From contig NZ_CP066308.1 in NCBI RefSeq assembly GCF_016406105.1, forward strand, positions 1,895,501 to 1,959,500: a stretch of 64,000 bases of DNA. The letters run 5' to 3'. The notes below the pieces were generated by a model. That model did not search any database and was not told the DNA's origin. It saw nothing but the letters and a program-made list of their open reading frames with translations. The position numbers and the translations under genes were made by a program. Origin of the DNA: Brevibacillus composti. GTDB lineage: Bacteria; Bacillota; Bacilli; Brevibacillales; Brevibacillaceae. Shown here piece after piece: positions 37,183-47,764 of the stretch (position 1 is the first letter of the stretch; every line of letters starts with the position of its first letter).

Positions 37183-38268
37183 ATGAACGCCGATTTTATC
37201 GAGGCATTGGAAGCCATTGAGAGAGAAAAGGGAATCTCCAAAGACATACTGATCGAGGCGATTGAAGCAGCCCTCATTTCAGGCTACAAAAGAAATTTTA
37301 ACTCTGCCCAGAACGTTCGCGTCGACGTGAACCGGCATTCCGGGCAAGTACGTGTGTACGCGCGGAAGACAGTCGTAGAGGAAGTTCTGGATCCCCGCTT
37401 GGAGATTTCCCTGGAAGCAGCACAGGAAATCGACCCCAATTTCCGCCTGGATGACATCGTCGAAATTGAGGTGACGCCGCGTGATTTTGGGCGCATCGCC
37501 GCTCAAACAGCCAAGCAGGTCGTCACCCAACGCATCCGTGAAGCCGAACGCGGACTGATCTACAGCGAATTTATCGAGCGCGAGGACGACATCGTGACAG
37601 GCGTCGTACAGCGCATGGACCAGCGCAATTATTACATCGATCTGGGTAAAGCGGAAGCCGTGATGCCGATCACGGAAAAAATGCCGACAGACGATCTGAA
37701 GTCTCAGGATCGCGTCAAGGCGTACATCATCAAGGTGGAGAAGACGACGAAGGGGCCGCAAATCGTGGTTTCCCGCACGCATCCCGGATTGCTCAAGCGT
37801 CTGTTTGAGCTGGAAGTCCCGGAGATTTACGACGGTGTCGTCGAGATCAAATCGGTTGCCCGGGAGGCGGGAGACCGTTCCAAGATCGCGGTTCATTCCG
37901 TCAATCCTGACGTCGATCCGGTGGGTGCCTGTGTGGGCCCGAAAGGCATGCGCGTGCAAACCATCGTCAATGAATTAAAGGGCGAGAAAATCGACATTGT
38001 CCGCTGGTCGGAGGATCCTTCCGAATACGTGGCCAACTCGCTGAGCCCGGCAAAAGTCCTGCACGTGGAAGTAAATGCCGCGGAAAAAGTAACCAGGGTG
38101 ATCGTCCCTGACTATCAGCTCTCCCTCGCGATTGGCAAACGCGGCCAAAACGCCCGTTTGGCAGCTAAACTGACCGGATGGAAGATCGACATTAAGAGCG
38201 AATCGCAGGCCGAACAGGAAGGCATTGACTATCCGAAGGCAGAGGAAGGCTTTGAAGGGGCGGAGTAA
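37183..38268 (+). CDS. nusA: Transcription termination/antitermination factor NusA
   Basis: NusA binds RNA polymerase and nascent RNA and affects pausing and termination. The 361-residue protein has the N-terminal polymerase-binding domain (about 1-125), S1 domain (about 132-200) and two KH domains ([20 protein letters not shown] near 245 and [20 protein letters not shown] near 311). It lacks the C-terminal acidic repeats of the E. coli protein, as usual in Bacillota. AAAGGAGGAG precedes the ATG. Confidence 0.97.
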   Translation: MNADFIEALEAIEREKGISKDILIEAIEAALISGYKRNFNSAQNVRVDVNRHSGQVRVYARKTVVEEVLDPRLEISLEAAQEIDPNFRLDDIVEIEVTPRDFGRIAAQTAKQVVTQRIREAERGLIYSEFIEREDDIVTGVVQRMDQRNYYIDLGKAEAVMPITEKMPTDDLKSQDRVKAYIIKVEKTTKGPQIVVSRTHPGLLKRLFELEVPEIYDGVVEIKSVAREAGDRSKIAVHSVNPDVDPVGACVGPKGMRVQTIVNELKGEKIDIVRWSEDPSEYVANSLSPAKVLHVEVNAAEKVTRVIVPDYQLSLAIGKRGQNARLAAKLTGWKIDIKSESQAEQEGIDYPKAEEGFEGAE

Positions 38269-38276
38269 GATAAACC

Positions 38277-38567
38277 ATGAAACAAAGGAAAATCCCTTTA
38301 CGAAAATGCATCGTTTGTCAAGAAATGTTCCCGAAGAAGGAACTGGTCCGGGTCGTCCGCACGCCCGACGAGCGGATTATCATTGATCCGACAGGCAAAG
38401 CGGCCGGACGCGGCGCCTATGTCTGTCGCCAGGAAAGCTGTCTGCGGCCGGATGCGTTTGCGGCCGGCAAATGGAAAAAGGTGTTGGAGAGAGCTCTCAA
38501 CATGACTGTCACCCAGGAACAATACGATGAGTTTCGTGAAAAATGGCTGGAGATGATGGGACAATGA
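38277..38567 (+). CDS. rnpM: RNase P modulator RnpM (YlxR, DUF448)
   Basis: The 96-residue YlxR-family protein has the nucleic-acid-binding pattern [20 protein letters not shown] and [13 protein letters not shown], with four cysteines in CxxC-like pairs. B. subtilis YlxR is reported to bind and inhibit RNase P RNA and was renamed RnpM. It lies eight bases after nusA and overlaps ylxQ in ATGA. Confidence 0.9.
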   Translation: MKQRKIPLRKCIVCQEMFPKKELVRVVRTPDERIIIDPTGKAAGRGAYVCRQESCLRPDAFAAGKWKKVLERALNMTVTQEQYDEFREKWLEMMGQ

Positions 38568-38863
38568 TCCCCAAGGCAGCGCAATTACTGGGATTGGCGA
38601 TGCGGGCCCGAAAGGTGATTACCGGAGAAGAATTGGTCGTCGAGGCTGTTCGAAGCGGGAAAGCCAGACTGGTGCTCCTCGCAGCCGATGCCTCTGCCAA
38701 TACATCCAAAAAAGTGCAGGATAAATGCGCACATTATGGAGTGCCGTGTGTATGGGCATCCGATCGTTACGAGCTCGGCCGCGCCATCGGAAAGGATGGT
38801 CGTGTAACGGTTGCCGTCACAGACGGGAAACTGGCGGAAAGTATACAGCGTCTGCTCACATAA
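38564..38863 (+). CDS. ylxQ: L7Ae-family ribosomal protein-like YlxQ
   Basis: This 99-residue L7Ae/L30e-type protein ([34 protein letters not shown]) is expected to bind kink-turn RNA. ATG 38564 overlaps the rnpM stop; the upstream in-frame ATG lies within rnpM and is not needed. Its cellular RNA partner is not established. Confidence 0.92.
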   Translation: MIPKAAQLLGLAMRARKVITGEELVVEAVRSGKARLVLLAADASANTSKKVQDKCAHYGVPCVWASDRYELGRAIGKDGRVTVAVTDGKLAESIQRLLT

Positions 38864-38881
38864 TTCAGAAGGGGTGATCTC

Positions 38882-41362
38882 ATGAAGACACGAGTGTATG
38901 AATATGCGAAGCAGCACAATATGAGCAGCAAGGAAATCCTCAATTTGCTAAAGAGATTAAATATAGAAGTGGCAAATCATATGAGTATCATGGACGAGGG
39001 GATGATCAAGAAGATCGAGGATCATCTCGCCAAACTGCGCGCGGGCGGCGCGAAGCAGGAGCAACAGCGCACTGCCGGTCAGAGGGATGCTCAACCGGTC
39101 AAACGGGAAGAGAGAAAGCGGGACGAAGCGAAAGGTCAGCAGGCCCGACCCGGTTCATCCGCCTCGCCGCAACAGCAAACCCAGCAGCGCAAGAGCGATC
39201 GTCCGGGGAATCAACAGCAAGGAAGCCAGCAAGGAAGCCGTCCGGGCGGGCAGCGCGGAGATCAATCGCGACCGCAGCACGGAAAAAATCAGGGGAAGAA
39301 TCAGGAGAGAAAACCAAACGATATGAGAAGTCAATCTGCAAAACCGCATGATCGCAAACCAGCCAATCAGCCAGAGCCGTCGGTTCAAGAAAAAGAAGAG
39401 ATTCGCACGGGCGAGGATTTTGAAGAAAAAATTGTCGTTCCAAACAAAGTAAGCCTGGAAAAACGGGAAAAGATCAAAAAAGCCCCAGCTCCAAAGAAAA
39501 CCTTTGAAGACAGCAAAAAGAACCAGCCGTTCAAAGGCGGGAACAAGCGTCAGGACAACCGCAGACACGGTGGCCGCGACCATCAGCAGCAGCGTCCGGT
39601 ACTGGAGACGCCTTCCAAGATCACGTTTACAGAGTCTTTGACAGTCGGCGAACTGGCGAAGAAACTTCGCAAGGAACCGGCGGAAATCATCAAAAAGTTG
39701 TTTAATTTGGGCATCATGGCCACCATCAACCAGGATCTGGACCGCGATGCAATCGAACTCATCTGTAGCGAGTACAACGTCGAAGTAGAAGAAAAGATCG
39801 TCATTGACGAGACCAATTTCGAGACGATCGAAGAGGTGGATAATCCGGCTGACCTGAAGGAGCGTCCTCCGGTCGTCACTATCATGGGTCACGTTGACCA
39901 CGGGAAAACCACCCTGCTGGATGCGATCCGTTCCGCGAACGTGGCCTCCGGAGAAGCGGGAGGCATCACGCAGCATATCGGTGCGTATCAAGTAGAAATC
40001 AAAGGCAAGAAAATTACGTTCCTCGATACACCGGGTCACGCGGCGTTTACCACCATGCGTGCACGCGGCGCCCAGATCACGGACATCACGATCCTGGTCG
40101 TGGCGGCCGATGACGGCGTCAAGCCGCAAACCGTAGAAGCGATCAGCCACGCGAAAGCGGCCAAGGTACCGATCATCGTCGCGATCAACAAGGTGGATAA
40201 ACCGGAAGCCAATATCGACCGGATCAAGCAGGAGCTGACCGAGTACGAGCTGGTCGCGGAAGAATGGGGCGGCGACACGATTTTCTCCCCGATCTCCGCG
40301 AAGCATCGTCAAGGGATTGAGGAGCTGCTCGAATACATCCTGCTCGTCTCTGAGGTGCAGGAATTAAAAGCAAATCCGGACAAACGCGCTCGCGGTACCG
40401 TTGTCGAAGCCGAGCTGGACAAAGGGCGCGGTCCTGTCGCTACGGTTCTGGTGCAGCACGGTACGCTGCGTGTAGGAGATCCGATCGTCGTCGGTTCCGC
40501 TTATGGACGCGTCCGCGCGATGGTGAACGACAAGGGACGCCGTCTGAAAGAAGCAGGCCCGTCCACGCCAGTCGAGATTACCGGCTTGAATGATGTACCG
40601 CAAGCAGGCGATCAGTTTATGGTTTTCGAAGACGAGAAGAAAGCGCGCTCGATCGGGGAAGCACGGGCAGCGAAGCAGCGTGAGTCCGAGCGCCGTGCCA
40701 ATACGCGCGTATCTCTGGATGACCTCTTCCAGCACATCCAGGAAGGCGACATCAAAGAACTGAACCTGATCGTCAAGGCGGACGTCCAAGGCTCCGTTGA
40801 AGCCCTCCGCGGTTCTCTGGAAAAAATCGATGTCAACGGCACCCGCGTGAAGATCATCCATACGGGCGTGGGCGCGATTACGGAATCCGATATCACTCTG
40901 GCGAATGCCTCCAATGCGATCGTGATCGGCTTTAACGTCCGTCCGGAGCCGAATGCGCGGAACATGGCGGAGCAGGAGAGCATCGACATCCGACTGCATC
41001 GCGTCATTTACACCGTCATCGAAGAGATCGAACAGGCGTTGAAAGGGATGCTTGACCCTGTCTACAAAGAAGCCATCATCGGCCAAGCGGAAATCCGCGA
41101 GGTCTTCAAAGTCTCCAAAGTGGGGAATATTGCAGGCTGCTATGTGACAGAAGGGAAGCTCACCCGTGATGCCGGTGCTCGCCTGATTCGTGAAGGCGTC
41201 GTCATCTACGAAGGAAAACTGGAAACACTGAAACGTTTCAAAGACGACGCGAAAGAGGTTGCTGCGGGCTATGAGTGCGGTCTGACCCTGGAACGTTTCC
41301 ATGACATCAAAGTGGGCGACGTCATCGAAGCCTTCGTCATGGAAGAAGTGAAGCAGCAATAA
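38882..41362 (+). CDS. infB: Translation initiation factor IF-2
   Basis: IF-2 is the GTPase that places fMet-tRNA on the 30S subunit. The 826-residue protein has an N-terminal IF2N module, then a low-complexity Gln/Arg/Lys/Asn-rich linker (about 58-245), a second IF2N module and the G domain. G1 is GHVDHGKTT from G336, followed by DTPGHAAF and NKVDK. Domains II-IV fill the rest. AAGGGGTGA precedes the ATG. The stop shares a base with ylxP. Confidence 0.97.
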   Translation: MKTRVYEYAKQHNMSSKEILNLLKRLNIEVANHMSIMDEGMIKKIEDHLAKLRAGGAKQEQQRTAGQRDAQPVKREERKRDEAKGQQARPGSSASPQQQTQQRKSDRPGNQQQGSQQGSRPGGQRGDQSRPQHGKNQGKNQERKPNDMRSQSAKPHDRKPANQPEPSVQEKEEIRTGEDFEEKIVVPNKVSLEKREKIKKAPAPKKTFEDSKKNQPFKGGNKRQDNRRHGGRDHQQQRPVLETPSKITFTESLTVGELAKKLRKEPAEIIKKLFNLGIMATINQDLDRDAIELICSEYNVEVEEKIVIDETNFETIEEVDNPADLKERPPVVTIMGHVDHGKTTLLDAIRSANVASGEAGGITQHIGAYQVEIKGKKITFLDTPGHAAFTTMRARGAQITDITILVVAADDGVKPQTVEAISHAKAAKVPIIVAINKVDKPEANIDRIKQELTEYELVAEEWGGDTIFSPISAKHRQGIEELLEYILLVSEVQELKANPDKRARGTVVEAELDKGRGPVATVLVQHGTLRVGDPIVVGSAYGRVRAMVNDKGRRLKEAGPSTPVEITGLNDVPQAGDQFMVFEDEKKARSIGEARAAKQRESERRANTRVSLDDLFQHIQEGDIKELNLIVKADVQGSVEALRGSLEKIDVNGTRVKIIHTGVGAITESDITLANASNAIVIGFNVRPEPNARNMAEQESIDIRLHRVIYTVIEEIEQALKGMLDPVYKEAIIGQAEIREVFKVSKVGNIAGCYVTEGKLTRDAGARLIREGVVIYEGKLETLKRFKDDAKEVAAGYECGLTLERFHDIKVGDVIEAFVMEEVKQQ

Positions 41363-41643
41363 TGATAGCGGGTGTGCGGATTCAATTGTTTCTGCCTGCC
41401 TGTCAAAACTTGAAAGAAAAACGGGCCATCGTCAAAAGCATTTTGGGAAAGCTGCGGAGCCGCTTCCATGTCTCCGCTGCTGAACTGGCCTACCTGGAAC
41501 AATGGCAGCGTGCCGAAATTGGTATCGCTGCCGTTGCCAATGAAATGTCCTTTTTGTCCAACCAGGTTCAGGCAATGATACGACTGGTGGAGACGTATCC
41601 GGGCGTGGAGTTGATCCACGCGGAAACGGAATACTACGATTAA
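41362..41643 (+). CDS. ylxP: DUF503 family protein YlxP
   Basis: This 93-residue DUF503 protein (CQNLKEKRAIVKSILGKLRS, then FHVSAAELAYLEQWQRAEIG) is a conserved companion of infB and rbfA. The ATG overlaps the infB stop (TAATG). Its function is not known, though the operon suggests ribosome assembly. Confidence 0.93.
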   Translation: MIAGVRIQLFLPACQNLKEKRAIVKSILGKLRSRFHVSAAELAYLEQWQRAEIGIAAVANEMSFLSNQVQAMIRLVETYPGVELIHAETEYYD

Positions 41644-41665
41644 CAGGCCAGCGGAGGTGAAAGGC

Positions 41666-42043
41666 ATGAGCATGAACAAAACGAGAATGAGCCGGGTGGG
41701 CGAAGAAATCAAAAAAGAACTCAGCGTTCTGCTGCAGCGGGGGTTGAAGGATCCGCGCATCGGCTTTGTGACGGTGACGGATGTGGAGGTTACCAGCGAT
41801 TTGCAGCTGGCAAAGGTATACGTGAGCATTTTTGGCAGTGAAGAGCAGCGGAAAGCCTCTTTGTCCGGTTTGCAAAAGGCAAAAGGGTATCTGCGCACGG
41901 AGATCGGGAAGCGCGTAAAGCTCCGCCATATTCCGGATTTTGTCTTCAAATTGGATGAATCCATTGACTATGGAAGCAAAATTGAAACCATCTTGCGTGA
42001 AATCTCCACGGATGGAGAAAAAGGAGCCAAACAGGATGAGTGA
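41666..42043 (+). CDS. rbfA: 30S ribosome-binding factor RbfA
   Basis: RbfA aids late 16S rRNA maturation. The 125-residue KH-fold protein has RVGEEIKKELSVLLQRGLKD and DPRIGFVTVTDVEVTSDLQL, then KVYVSIFG. ATG 41666 after GGAGGTG (41651-41657) is used. The end overlaps nrnA by eight bases. Confidence 0.96.
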   Translation: MSMNKTRMSRVGEEIKKELSVLLQRGLKDPRIGFVTVTDVEVTSDLQLAKVYVSIFGSEEQRKASLSGLQKAKGYLRTEIGKRVKLRHIPDFVFKLDESIDYGSKIETILREISTDGEKGAKQDE

Positions 42044-43028
42044 TTACACCCGTTCGCTGGAGGAAGCGGCCCGCTTCTTGCGGGCGCATGATCGTTTCCT
42101 GGTGCTTTCTCACATCAGTCCCGACGGCGATGCGACCGGTTCCGCATTGGCCGTCGCCCACATCCTGAAAGATCTGGGCAAATCCTATACCGTAATTAAC
42201 GAAGGGGACACTCCCGCCAAGTTTTCGTTTTTGCCGGGCTTCGAGCAGATTCGCAATCTGTCGGCATCACCGCTGGAGGATACCTTTTCAGCGGTTATTG
42301 CTGTGGATTGTGCAGATCGTTCGCGGATGGGCCGGGTCGAGCATTTGTTTGCCTCAGATGCCGAACTTTTGAATATCGATCACCATCCCACAAATGACAG
42401 CTTTGGTACGCTGAATCTGATCCGCACCGATGCGGCAGCGACCGCAGAAATCCTCTACGATTTGACGGTGGCCGGAGATTTCCCGATGCAGCCGGATCTG
42501 GCGCTGTGCCTGTACACCGGTCTTTTGACCGATACCGGCGGATTCCGTTATTCCAATACGACGCCCCATGTGATGGAAAGCGCGGCTCGCCTGCTGGCGT
42601 ACGGGGTAAACCCCGGCGATGTTGCGGAGCGCTGTCTGGAAGTGATCACGCTCGGCCATGTACATATTTTGCGCCGGGCTTTGGCCCGCCTCGAGCTGTC
42701 GCACCAAAACCAGGTCGCCTCCGTAGCGGTAAGCAGGCAGGATCTGGCGGAGACCGGAGCGGACAGAGAAGATGCAGGCGGCCTGGTCAACTACTGCCGC
42801 AACATTGAGGGTGTCGAGGTCGGGATCTCTTTCGTGGAAGCGGAACCCGACGTGATCAAAGTCAGCTTCCGTGCACGCAGCTATGTCAATGTGGCTGAGC
42901 TCGCCAAGAAGCTGGGCGGCGGCGGACATGCCAAGGCGGCGGGCTGCACGGTGAAGGGATCGCTTGAAGAGGTGCAAAGACAGGTTCTGGCCCTCGTGGG
43001 CGAAGCGATGGGAAGTGAGCGAGGGTGA
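42036..43028 (+). CDS. nrnA: Oligoribonuclease / pAp phosphatase NrnA (DHH family)
   Basis: NrnA degrades very short RNAs and dephosphorylates pAp. The 330-residue protein shows the DHH motifs: H26-x3-D30-x-D32 (SHISPDGDATGS), DCADRSR, DHHPTND, and the DHHA1 motif GGGGHAKAAG near 295-304. ATG 42036 lies within the end of rbfA after AACAGG; the longer reading frame upstream is an overlap artefact. The last bases overlap the truB GTG. Confidence 0.94.
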   Translation: MSDYTRSLEEAARFLRAHDRFLVLSHISPDGDATGSALAVAHILKDLGKSYTVINEGDTPAKFSFLPGFEQIRNLSASPLEDTFSAVIAVDCADRSRMGRVEHLFASDAELLNIDHHPTNDSFGTLNLIRTDAAATAEILYDLTVAGDFPMQPDLALCLYTGLLTDTGGFRYSNTTPHVMESAARLLAYGVNPGDVAERCLEVITLGHVHILRRALARLELSHQNQVASVAVSRQDLAETGADREDAGGLVNYCRNIEGVEVGISFVEAEPDVIKVSFRARSYVNVAELAKKLGGGGHAKAAGCTVKGSLEEVQRQVLALVGEAMGSERG

Positions 43029-43951
43029 GCCAAGTTCACGGCGTCATCGTCGTAGACAAACCGGCAGGGATGACCTCCCATGGTTGCGTCGCACGCATCC
43101 GCCGCATCTTCGGCACCAAAAAGGTAGGCCATACCGGAACGCTGGATCCGGAGGTTACGGGTGTCCTGCCTATCTGTATCGGTCATGCCACCCGTTTGGT
43201 CGAATACCTGCAGGAAATGCCCAAACGCTATGACGTGATCATGCGAATCGGCTCCTCGACGACGACGGAAGATGCCACCGGTGAAATTATCGAGCGGAAG
43301 CCGGTGATCGATGGCGAGATGACTGAGGAAAAAATGCAGTCCGTCTTTTCGCGGTTCATCGGGGAAATCGAGCAGACACCCCCCATGTACTCAGCGGTAA
43401 AAGTACAGGGAAAGCGCTTGTACGATCTCGCGCGGGAAGGCATCGTCATCGAGCGGCCCGCCCGGGTGGTGACCATCTACGAGCTGGATTTGCATGCTGT
43501 CAAAGGGGACGGGGAGTTTGTCGACGTCCACTTCTCCTGCACCTGCTCCAAAGGAACGTATGTCCGCACCTTATGTGTTGACCTGGGACGCACTCTGGGT
43601 TATCCTGCCCATATGAAGCAGTTGCGGCGCGTCAAGAGCGGCCCTTTCCACGAGCAGCAAGCGATTCCTTTGGAGACCCTGCAAGCGCAGGCGGAGGCGG
43701 GGGAGGATGTGCAGCAGCATGTCATCGCCATCCCGGATGCGCTGTCTTTTCTGCCTCGCTATGAAATCGCACCAGAGCGGAAACGGGCGGTGCTCAATGG
43801 CCTGACGACCGCACTGCCCGGCCTTCAGGCGGAAGAAGGCTCGCTGATCTGCCTCTTTTCCGAGGGGCAGCTGCTGGGCATCCACCGCGTTTGTCGGGGG
43901 CCCAAGGGCCTTTTTGCAAAGGCTGAAAAAGTCTTTCCACCCGAGGTGTAA
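43025..43951 (+). CDS. truB: tRNA pseudouridine-55 synthase TruB
   Basis: TruB makes the universal pseudouridine in the T loop of tRNA. The 308-residue protein has VVDKPAGMTSHGCV, catalytic D41 in GHTGTLDPEVTG, and CSKGTYVRTLCVDLG. A C-terminal PUA-like domain follows. The GTG start overlaps the nrnA stop (GTGA). ribF follows after two bases. Confidence 0.96.
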   Translation: MSQVHGVIVVDKPAGMTSHGCVARIRRIFGTKKVGHTGTLDPEVTGVLPICIGHATRLVEYLQEMPKRYDVIMRIGSSTTTEDATGEIIERKPVIDGEMTEEKMQSVFSRFIGEIEQTPPMYSAVKVQGKRLYDLAREGIVIERPARVVTIYELDLHAVKGDGEFVDVHFSCTCSKGTYVRTLCVDLGRTLGYPAHMKQLRRVKSGPFHEQQAIPLETLQAQAEAGEDVQQHVIAIPDALSFLPRYEIAPERKRAVLNGLTTALPGLQAEEGSLICLFSEGQLLGIHRVCRGPKGLFAKAEKVFPPEV

Positions 43952-43953
43952 CC

Positions 43954-44895
43954 GTGAAAACAATTTCTCTGACATACCCGTTGCCAACCGATTTGGAACC
44001 GGTCCCCTGCGCGATTGCTCTGGGGTATTTTGATGGCGTGCACATCGGTCATCGCCGCGTGATTCAAAAAGCAATCGACACAGCCAAAGCAAACGGCTGG
44101 AAGAGCGCGGTCATGACCTTTGATCCCCATCCTCGCGAAGTCCTGGGACAGACCGGGTACACGCAGTACCTCACGCCGCTGGCCGAAAAGCTGGAGCAGC
44201 TGGAAAAGATGGGCGTCGACCTGGTGTACATCGTCCGTTTTGACATCTCGTTTGCCGCTGTCTACCCGGAGGATTTTATCGAGGAATGCCTGTTGCCGCT
44301 GGGATGCCGCCATGTCGTAGTCGGGTTCGACTACACGTTCGGCTATCGCGGAATGGGCACAGCGCAGACCCTGCAAAAGCTGGCGAAGGGCCGGTACGAA
44401 GTGGATATCATCGGTCCGGTCAACCGTCTCGGCGAAAAAGTGAGCAGTACCGTCATCCGCGAATACCTGCATCATGGAGACGTCGAGCAGACCCGCCATC
44501 TTCTGGGACGCCCTTACAAGATCAGCGGGGAAGTCGTGCACGGGGACAAGCGGGGCAGGACGATCGGCTTTCCCACAGCCAACGTCCGCGTATCCAGCCC
44601 CTATCTGATTGGCAAAAACGGGGTCTACGGGGTCCGCATGATCGTAGACGGCCACGCGTATCCCGGCGTGATGAATGTCGGGATCAAGCCGACTTTCGAG
44701 CTGGAGAAGAAAGAAAAGTCGTTGGAAGTGCACATTTTTGACTTTGAGCGCGAGATTTATGGCAAGCAGGTAGAAGTAGAGCTTTTGTTTTTTATCAGAG
44801 ATGAACAAAAATTTTCTGGTGTAGAAGCGCTGATCGCTCAGATTCAAAAGGACGTTCTCCTGGCCAAGCGCAAATTTGCGGAAGGCTCGGTGTGA
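43954..44895 (+). CDS. ribF: Bifunctional riboflavin kinase / FAD synthetase
   Basis: RibF makes FMN and FAD from riboflavin. The 313-residue protein has the nucleotidyl-transferase domain (ALGYFDGVHIGHRRVI, TFDPHPREVL) at about 1-185 and the riboflavin kinase domain (GRTIGFPTANV, GVYGVRMIVDG) in the C-terminal third. A GTG start two bases after truB with poor spacing suggests coupling. No FMN riboswitch lies before it. Confidence 0.96.
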   Translation: MKTISLTYPLPTDLEPVPCAIALGYFDGVHIGHRRVIQKAIDTAKANGWKSAVMTFDPHPREVLGQTGYTQYLTPLAEKLEQLEKMGVDLVYIVRFDISFAAVYPEDFIEECLLPLGCRHVVVGFDYTFGYRGMGTAQTLQKLAKGRYEVDIIGPVNRLGEKVSSTVIREYLHHGDVEQTRHLLGRPYKISGEVVHGDKRGRTIGFPTANVRVSSPYLIGKNGVYGVRMIVDGHAYPGVMNVGIKPTFELEKKEKSLEVHIFDFEREIYGKQVEVELLFFIRDEQKFSGVEALIAQIQKDVLLAKRKFAEGSV

Positions 44896-44935
44896 GATAC
44901 GATTCGTCCGAAAAACAGCTCCATTTACAATCTCT

Positions 44936-44964
44936 TTGCTTTTGCCGGGCCTCTGTGCTATAAT
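44936..44964 (+). promoter_or_regulatory. Sigma-A promoter of rpsO
   Basis: TTGCTT (44936-44941), a 17-base spacer and TATAAT (44959-44964) lie 40 bases after ribF. The leader to rpsO is about 85 bases. Confidence 0.85.
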
Positions 44965-44971
44965 TCATAAC

Positions 44972-45042
44972 GTTGTACACACAACCCACTGCTTGGTTGT
45001 CCGATTCTCACCGACGGCAAACTAGGCTGCGGGGATATAAAT
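44972..45042 (+). ncRNA. Leader of rpsO (possible S15-binding leader)
   Basis: ACAACC (44981-44986) pairs with GGTTGT (44995-45000) over an eight-base loop, followed by unpaired purine-rich sequence up to GAGGAGGTG. S15 represses its own mRNA in several bacteria through leader structures. The fold seen here is simple and its match to a known leader class was not tested. Confidence 0.4.
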
Positions 45043-45058
45043 GAGGAGGTGAGTCAAG

Positions 45059-45328
45059 ATGGCATTGTCTCAAGAACGTAAAGCACAGCTGATTCAAGAG
45101 TACCGCATTCATGAAAATGACACCGGTTCTCCAGAGGTTCAGATCGCTATCCTGACGGAAAACATCAACAATCTGAACGAGCATTTGCGTACGCACAAAA
45201 AAGACCACCACAGCCGTCGTGGTCTGCTGAAAATGGTAGGTCAACGCCGTAACCTGTTGGGTTATCTGCGCGAACTGGATGTTCCACGTTATCGCGAACT
45301 GATCAACCGTCTTGGTCTGCGTCGCTAG
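45059..45328 (+). CDS. rpsO: 30S ribosomal protein S15
   Basis: S15 is an 89-residue primary 16S rRNA binder. Sequence landmarks are [32 protein letters not shown] and [18 protein letters not shown] precedes the ATG. It has its own promoter and terminator and is followed by pnp, as in most bacteria. Confidence 0.98.
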   Translation: MALSQERKAQLIQEYRIHENDTGSPEVQIAILTENINNLNEHLRTHKKDHHSRRGLLKMVGQRRNLLGYLRELDVPRYRELINRLGLRR

Positions 45329-45343
45329 TTTGTATTCAGGAGG

Positions 45344-45367
45344 AAAAGCGGGTTCATCCCGCTTTTT
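45344..45367 (+). terminator. Terminator after rpsO
   Basis: AAAAGCGGG (45344-45352) pairs with CCCGCTTTTT (45358-45367) around TTCAT. The arm supplies the U-tract. Confidence 0.9.
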
Positions 45368-45445
45368 CTATTATCCAAATCCGCTGCCAAAGCTACCCAT
45401 TTAATTTTAAGCGCGGCAGGAAATAATACATATAGAGAGAAAATG

Positions 45446-45463
45446 ATTGTGTACGTGCACAAT
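45446..45463 (+). promoter_or_regulatory. Inverted repeat in the pnp leader
   Basis: ATTGTG (45446-45451) and CACAAT (45458-45463) flank TACGTG, giving a small hairpin just before AAGGAGG. PNPase often controls its own mRNA through leader structures; that role here is only suggested by position. Confidence 0.35.
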
Positions 45464-45488
45464 GACGCAAAGGAGGACTGCTAGCAAC

Positions 45489-47627
45489 ATGGAGCAACAA
45501 TTCCGTACATACGACTTTGAACTGGCAGGCCGCAAACTGACGCTGGAATTTGGCAAAATGGCAAAGCAAGCGCAAGGTTCGGTCTTGGTTCGGTACGGCG
45601 ATACGGCCATCCTTTCAGCCGTGACGGTATCAAAGGAAGCGAAGCCGATCGATTTCTTTCCCTTGACTGTCAACTACGAGGAGCGTCTGTACGCGGTAGG
45701 AAAAATCCCTGGAGGCTTTATCAAGCGGGAAGGCCGTCCCAGCGAAAAGGCGATTCTGGCAAGCCGTCTGATTGACCGCCCGATCCGCCCGCTGTTCCCT
45801 GAAGGATTCCGCCATGATGTACAAGTGGTGAACACCGTTCTGTCTGTGGATCAGGACTGCTCTCCGGAAATCGCCGCCATGATCGGTACATCGGCTGCAT
45901 TATGCGTATCGGAAATCCCGTTTGACGGACCGATCGCCGGTGTGATCGTCGGGCGTGTCGACGGCAAACTGGTCGTCAACCCGACTGTGGAGCAAATGGA
46001 AAAGAGCGATATTCACCTGGTAGTGGCCGGGACGCACACGGCGATCAACATGGTGGAAGCCGGTGCCGATCAAGTGCCGGAAGAGGTCATGCTGGAAGCG
46101 ATCATGACCGGACACGATGTAATCAGGCAGCTGGTTGAGTTCCAAAACAAGATCGTCGCCGAAATCGGCAAGGAAAAAATGGCGGTCGTCCTGCATGAAG
46201 TCGATGCAGAAGTGAACAAAGCTGTCCGTGACTATGCCGAAGCGCGGTTGAAGGAAGCCATCCGCATCGAAGAAAAACAGGCGCGGTATGACGCGATCGA
46301 CGCGATCAAGGCAGAGACCAAGCAGCATTTTGCCGAAGCGGATCCGGAAGCCTACGTACAGCAGGAAAAGGTTATCGAAGAAGTGCTGGGCAATATCGTC
46401 AAGGAAGAAGTGCGCCGTCTGATCACCGTGGAAAAAATCCGGCCGGATGGACGAGCACTGAATGAAATCCGCGCACTCTCCAGCGAAGTCGGCGTACTTC
46501 CGCGGACGCACGGCTCCGGTCTCTTTACACGCGGCCAGACACAGGCGCTCAGCGTCTGCACACTGGGTGCATTGGGTGACGTGCAAATCCTGGACGGACT
46601 CGGACTCGAGGAAACCAAGCGCTTCATGCACCATTACAACTTCCCGCCGTACAGTGTCGGAGAAGCGAGACCGCTTCGCCCGCCGGGACGCCGTGAAATC
46701 GGGCATGGTGCACTCGGGGAGCGTGCGATCGAGCCGATCATCCCGTCTGAGGTGGAGTTCCCGTATACCATCCGTCTGGTGTCGGAGGTCATCGAATCGA
46801 ACGGATCTACCTCGCAGGCTTCGATCTGCGCCAGCGTGCTCGCGCTGATGGATGCAGGGGTGCCGATCAAAGCGCCGGTAGCAGGGATTGCCATGGGTCT
46901 GATCATGAGCGATGACGGAGAGACCTTCTCCATCCTGACCGACATCCAAGGGATGGAAGACCACCTCGGCGACATGGACTTCAAAGTAGCCGGTACCGAA
47001 AAAGGCGTTACTGCGATTCAGATGGATATCAAAATCGCCGGCATCAACCGCGAGATCCTGGAGCAAGCTCTGGAGCAAGCCAGAGAAGGACGACTAGCGA
47101 TCCTCAAGCATATGCTCGGCACCATCTCCGAACCGCGTGCGACACTGTCGCCGTATGCGCCGAAGATCCTCACCATGCAGATCAATCCGGACAAGATTCG
47201 CGATGTGATCGGACCACAAGGCCGCGTGATCAACAAGATCATCGACGAAACCGGGGTCAAGATCGACATCGAGCAAGACGGCCGCATCTTCATCGCGTCG
47301 GTTGACCATGAAGCGAACCTGCGTGCGAAACAGATCATCGAAGATTTGGTGCGCGAGGTAGCAGTCGGACAAACCTATCTGGGCACGGTGAAGCGTGTGG
47401 AGAAATACGGGGCATTCGTCGAGCTGTTCGCCGGAAAAGAAGGGCTCTGCCATATTTCGCAGCTGGCGGAAGAGCGCGTAGCCAAGACAGAAGACGTCGT
47501 GGCCGTGGGCGACAAGATCATGGTCAAAGTCACAGAAATTGACGACCAAGGCCGGGTCAATCTCTCTCGCAAAGCGGTACTGAAAGAACAGCAGGCTGCC
47601 AAAAATGCAGCGGTGCAAGCAGAATAA
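45489..47627 (+). CDS. pnp: Polynucleotide phosphorylase
   Basis: PNPase degrades RNA by phosphorolysis from the 3' end. ATG 45489 gives 712 residues: two RNase PH domains (the second active, with [20 protein letters not shown] near 390-410), an alpha-helical linker, a KH domain ([20 protein letters not shown]) and an S1 domain at the end. AAGGAGG at 45470-45476 is 12 bases before this ATG, somewhat long. The upstream in-frame start lies in the leader and is rejected. Confidence 0.96.
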   Translation: MEQQFRTYDFELAGRKLTLEFGKMAKQAQGSVLVRYGDTAILSAVTVSKEAKPIDFFPLTVNYEERLYAVGKIPGGFIKREGRPSEKAILASRLIDRPIRPLFPEGFRHDVQVVNTVLSVDQDCSPEIAAMIGTSAALCVSEIPFDGPIAGVIVGRVDGKLVVNPTVEQMEKSDIHLVVAGTHTAINMVEAGADQVPEEVMLEAIMTGHDVIRQLVEFQNKIVAEIGKEKMAVVLHEVDAEVNKAVRDYAEARLKEAIRIEEKQARYDAIDAIKAETKQHFAEADPEAYVQQEKVIEEVLGNIVKEEVRRLITVEKIRPDGRALNEIRALSSEVGVLPRTHGSGLFTRGQTQALSVCTLGALGDVQILDGLGLEETKRFMHHYNFPPYSVGEARPLRPPGRREIGHGALGERAIEPIIPSEVEFPYTIRLVSEVIESNGSTSQASICASVLALMDAGVPIKAPVAGIAMGLIMSDDGETFSILTDIQGMEDHLGDMDFKVAGTEKGVTAIQMDIKIAGINREILEQALEQAREGRLAILKHMLGTISEPRATLSPYAPKILTMQINPDKIRDVIGPQGRVINKIIDETGVKIDIEQDGRIFIASVDHEANLRAKQIIEDLVREVAVGQTYLGTVKRVEKYGAFVELFAGKEGLCHISQLAEERVAKTEDVVAVGDKIMVKVTEIDDQGRVNLSRKAVLKEQQAAKNAAVQAE

Positions 47628-47635
47628 CCAACAAC

Positions 47636-47685
47636 AAAAGGCTTCGTCACTCGAAGATTTCTTCGCGTACGGAAGCTTTTTCTTT
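47636..47685 (+). terminator. Terminator after pnp
   Basis: An outer stem (GGCTTCGT region 47640-47647 with ACGGAAGC 47669-47676, imperfect) and an inner CGAAGA/TCTTCG stem precede a T-rich tract. The fold is imperfect but well placed nine bases behind pnp. Confidence 0.65.
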
Positions 47686-47691
47686 TGCCTT

Positions 47692-47718
47692 CTATCTTTT
47701 CCCTCCTGCACATACATT
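47692..47718 (+). promoter_or_regulatory. Possible sigma-E promoter of ylxY
   Basis: CATACATT (47711-47718) matches the mother-cell sigma-E -10 consensus CATACAnT at every fixed base. The -35 side (CTATCTT at 47692-47698) is only a partial match and spacing is short. Sporulation control of ylxY is therefore a suggestion. Confidence 0.35.
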
Positions 47719-47764
47719 GGACAAAAAGGACTTGTACCGTGTTCGGTAAAGGAGGGGCATCCCG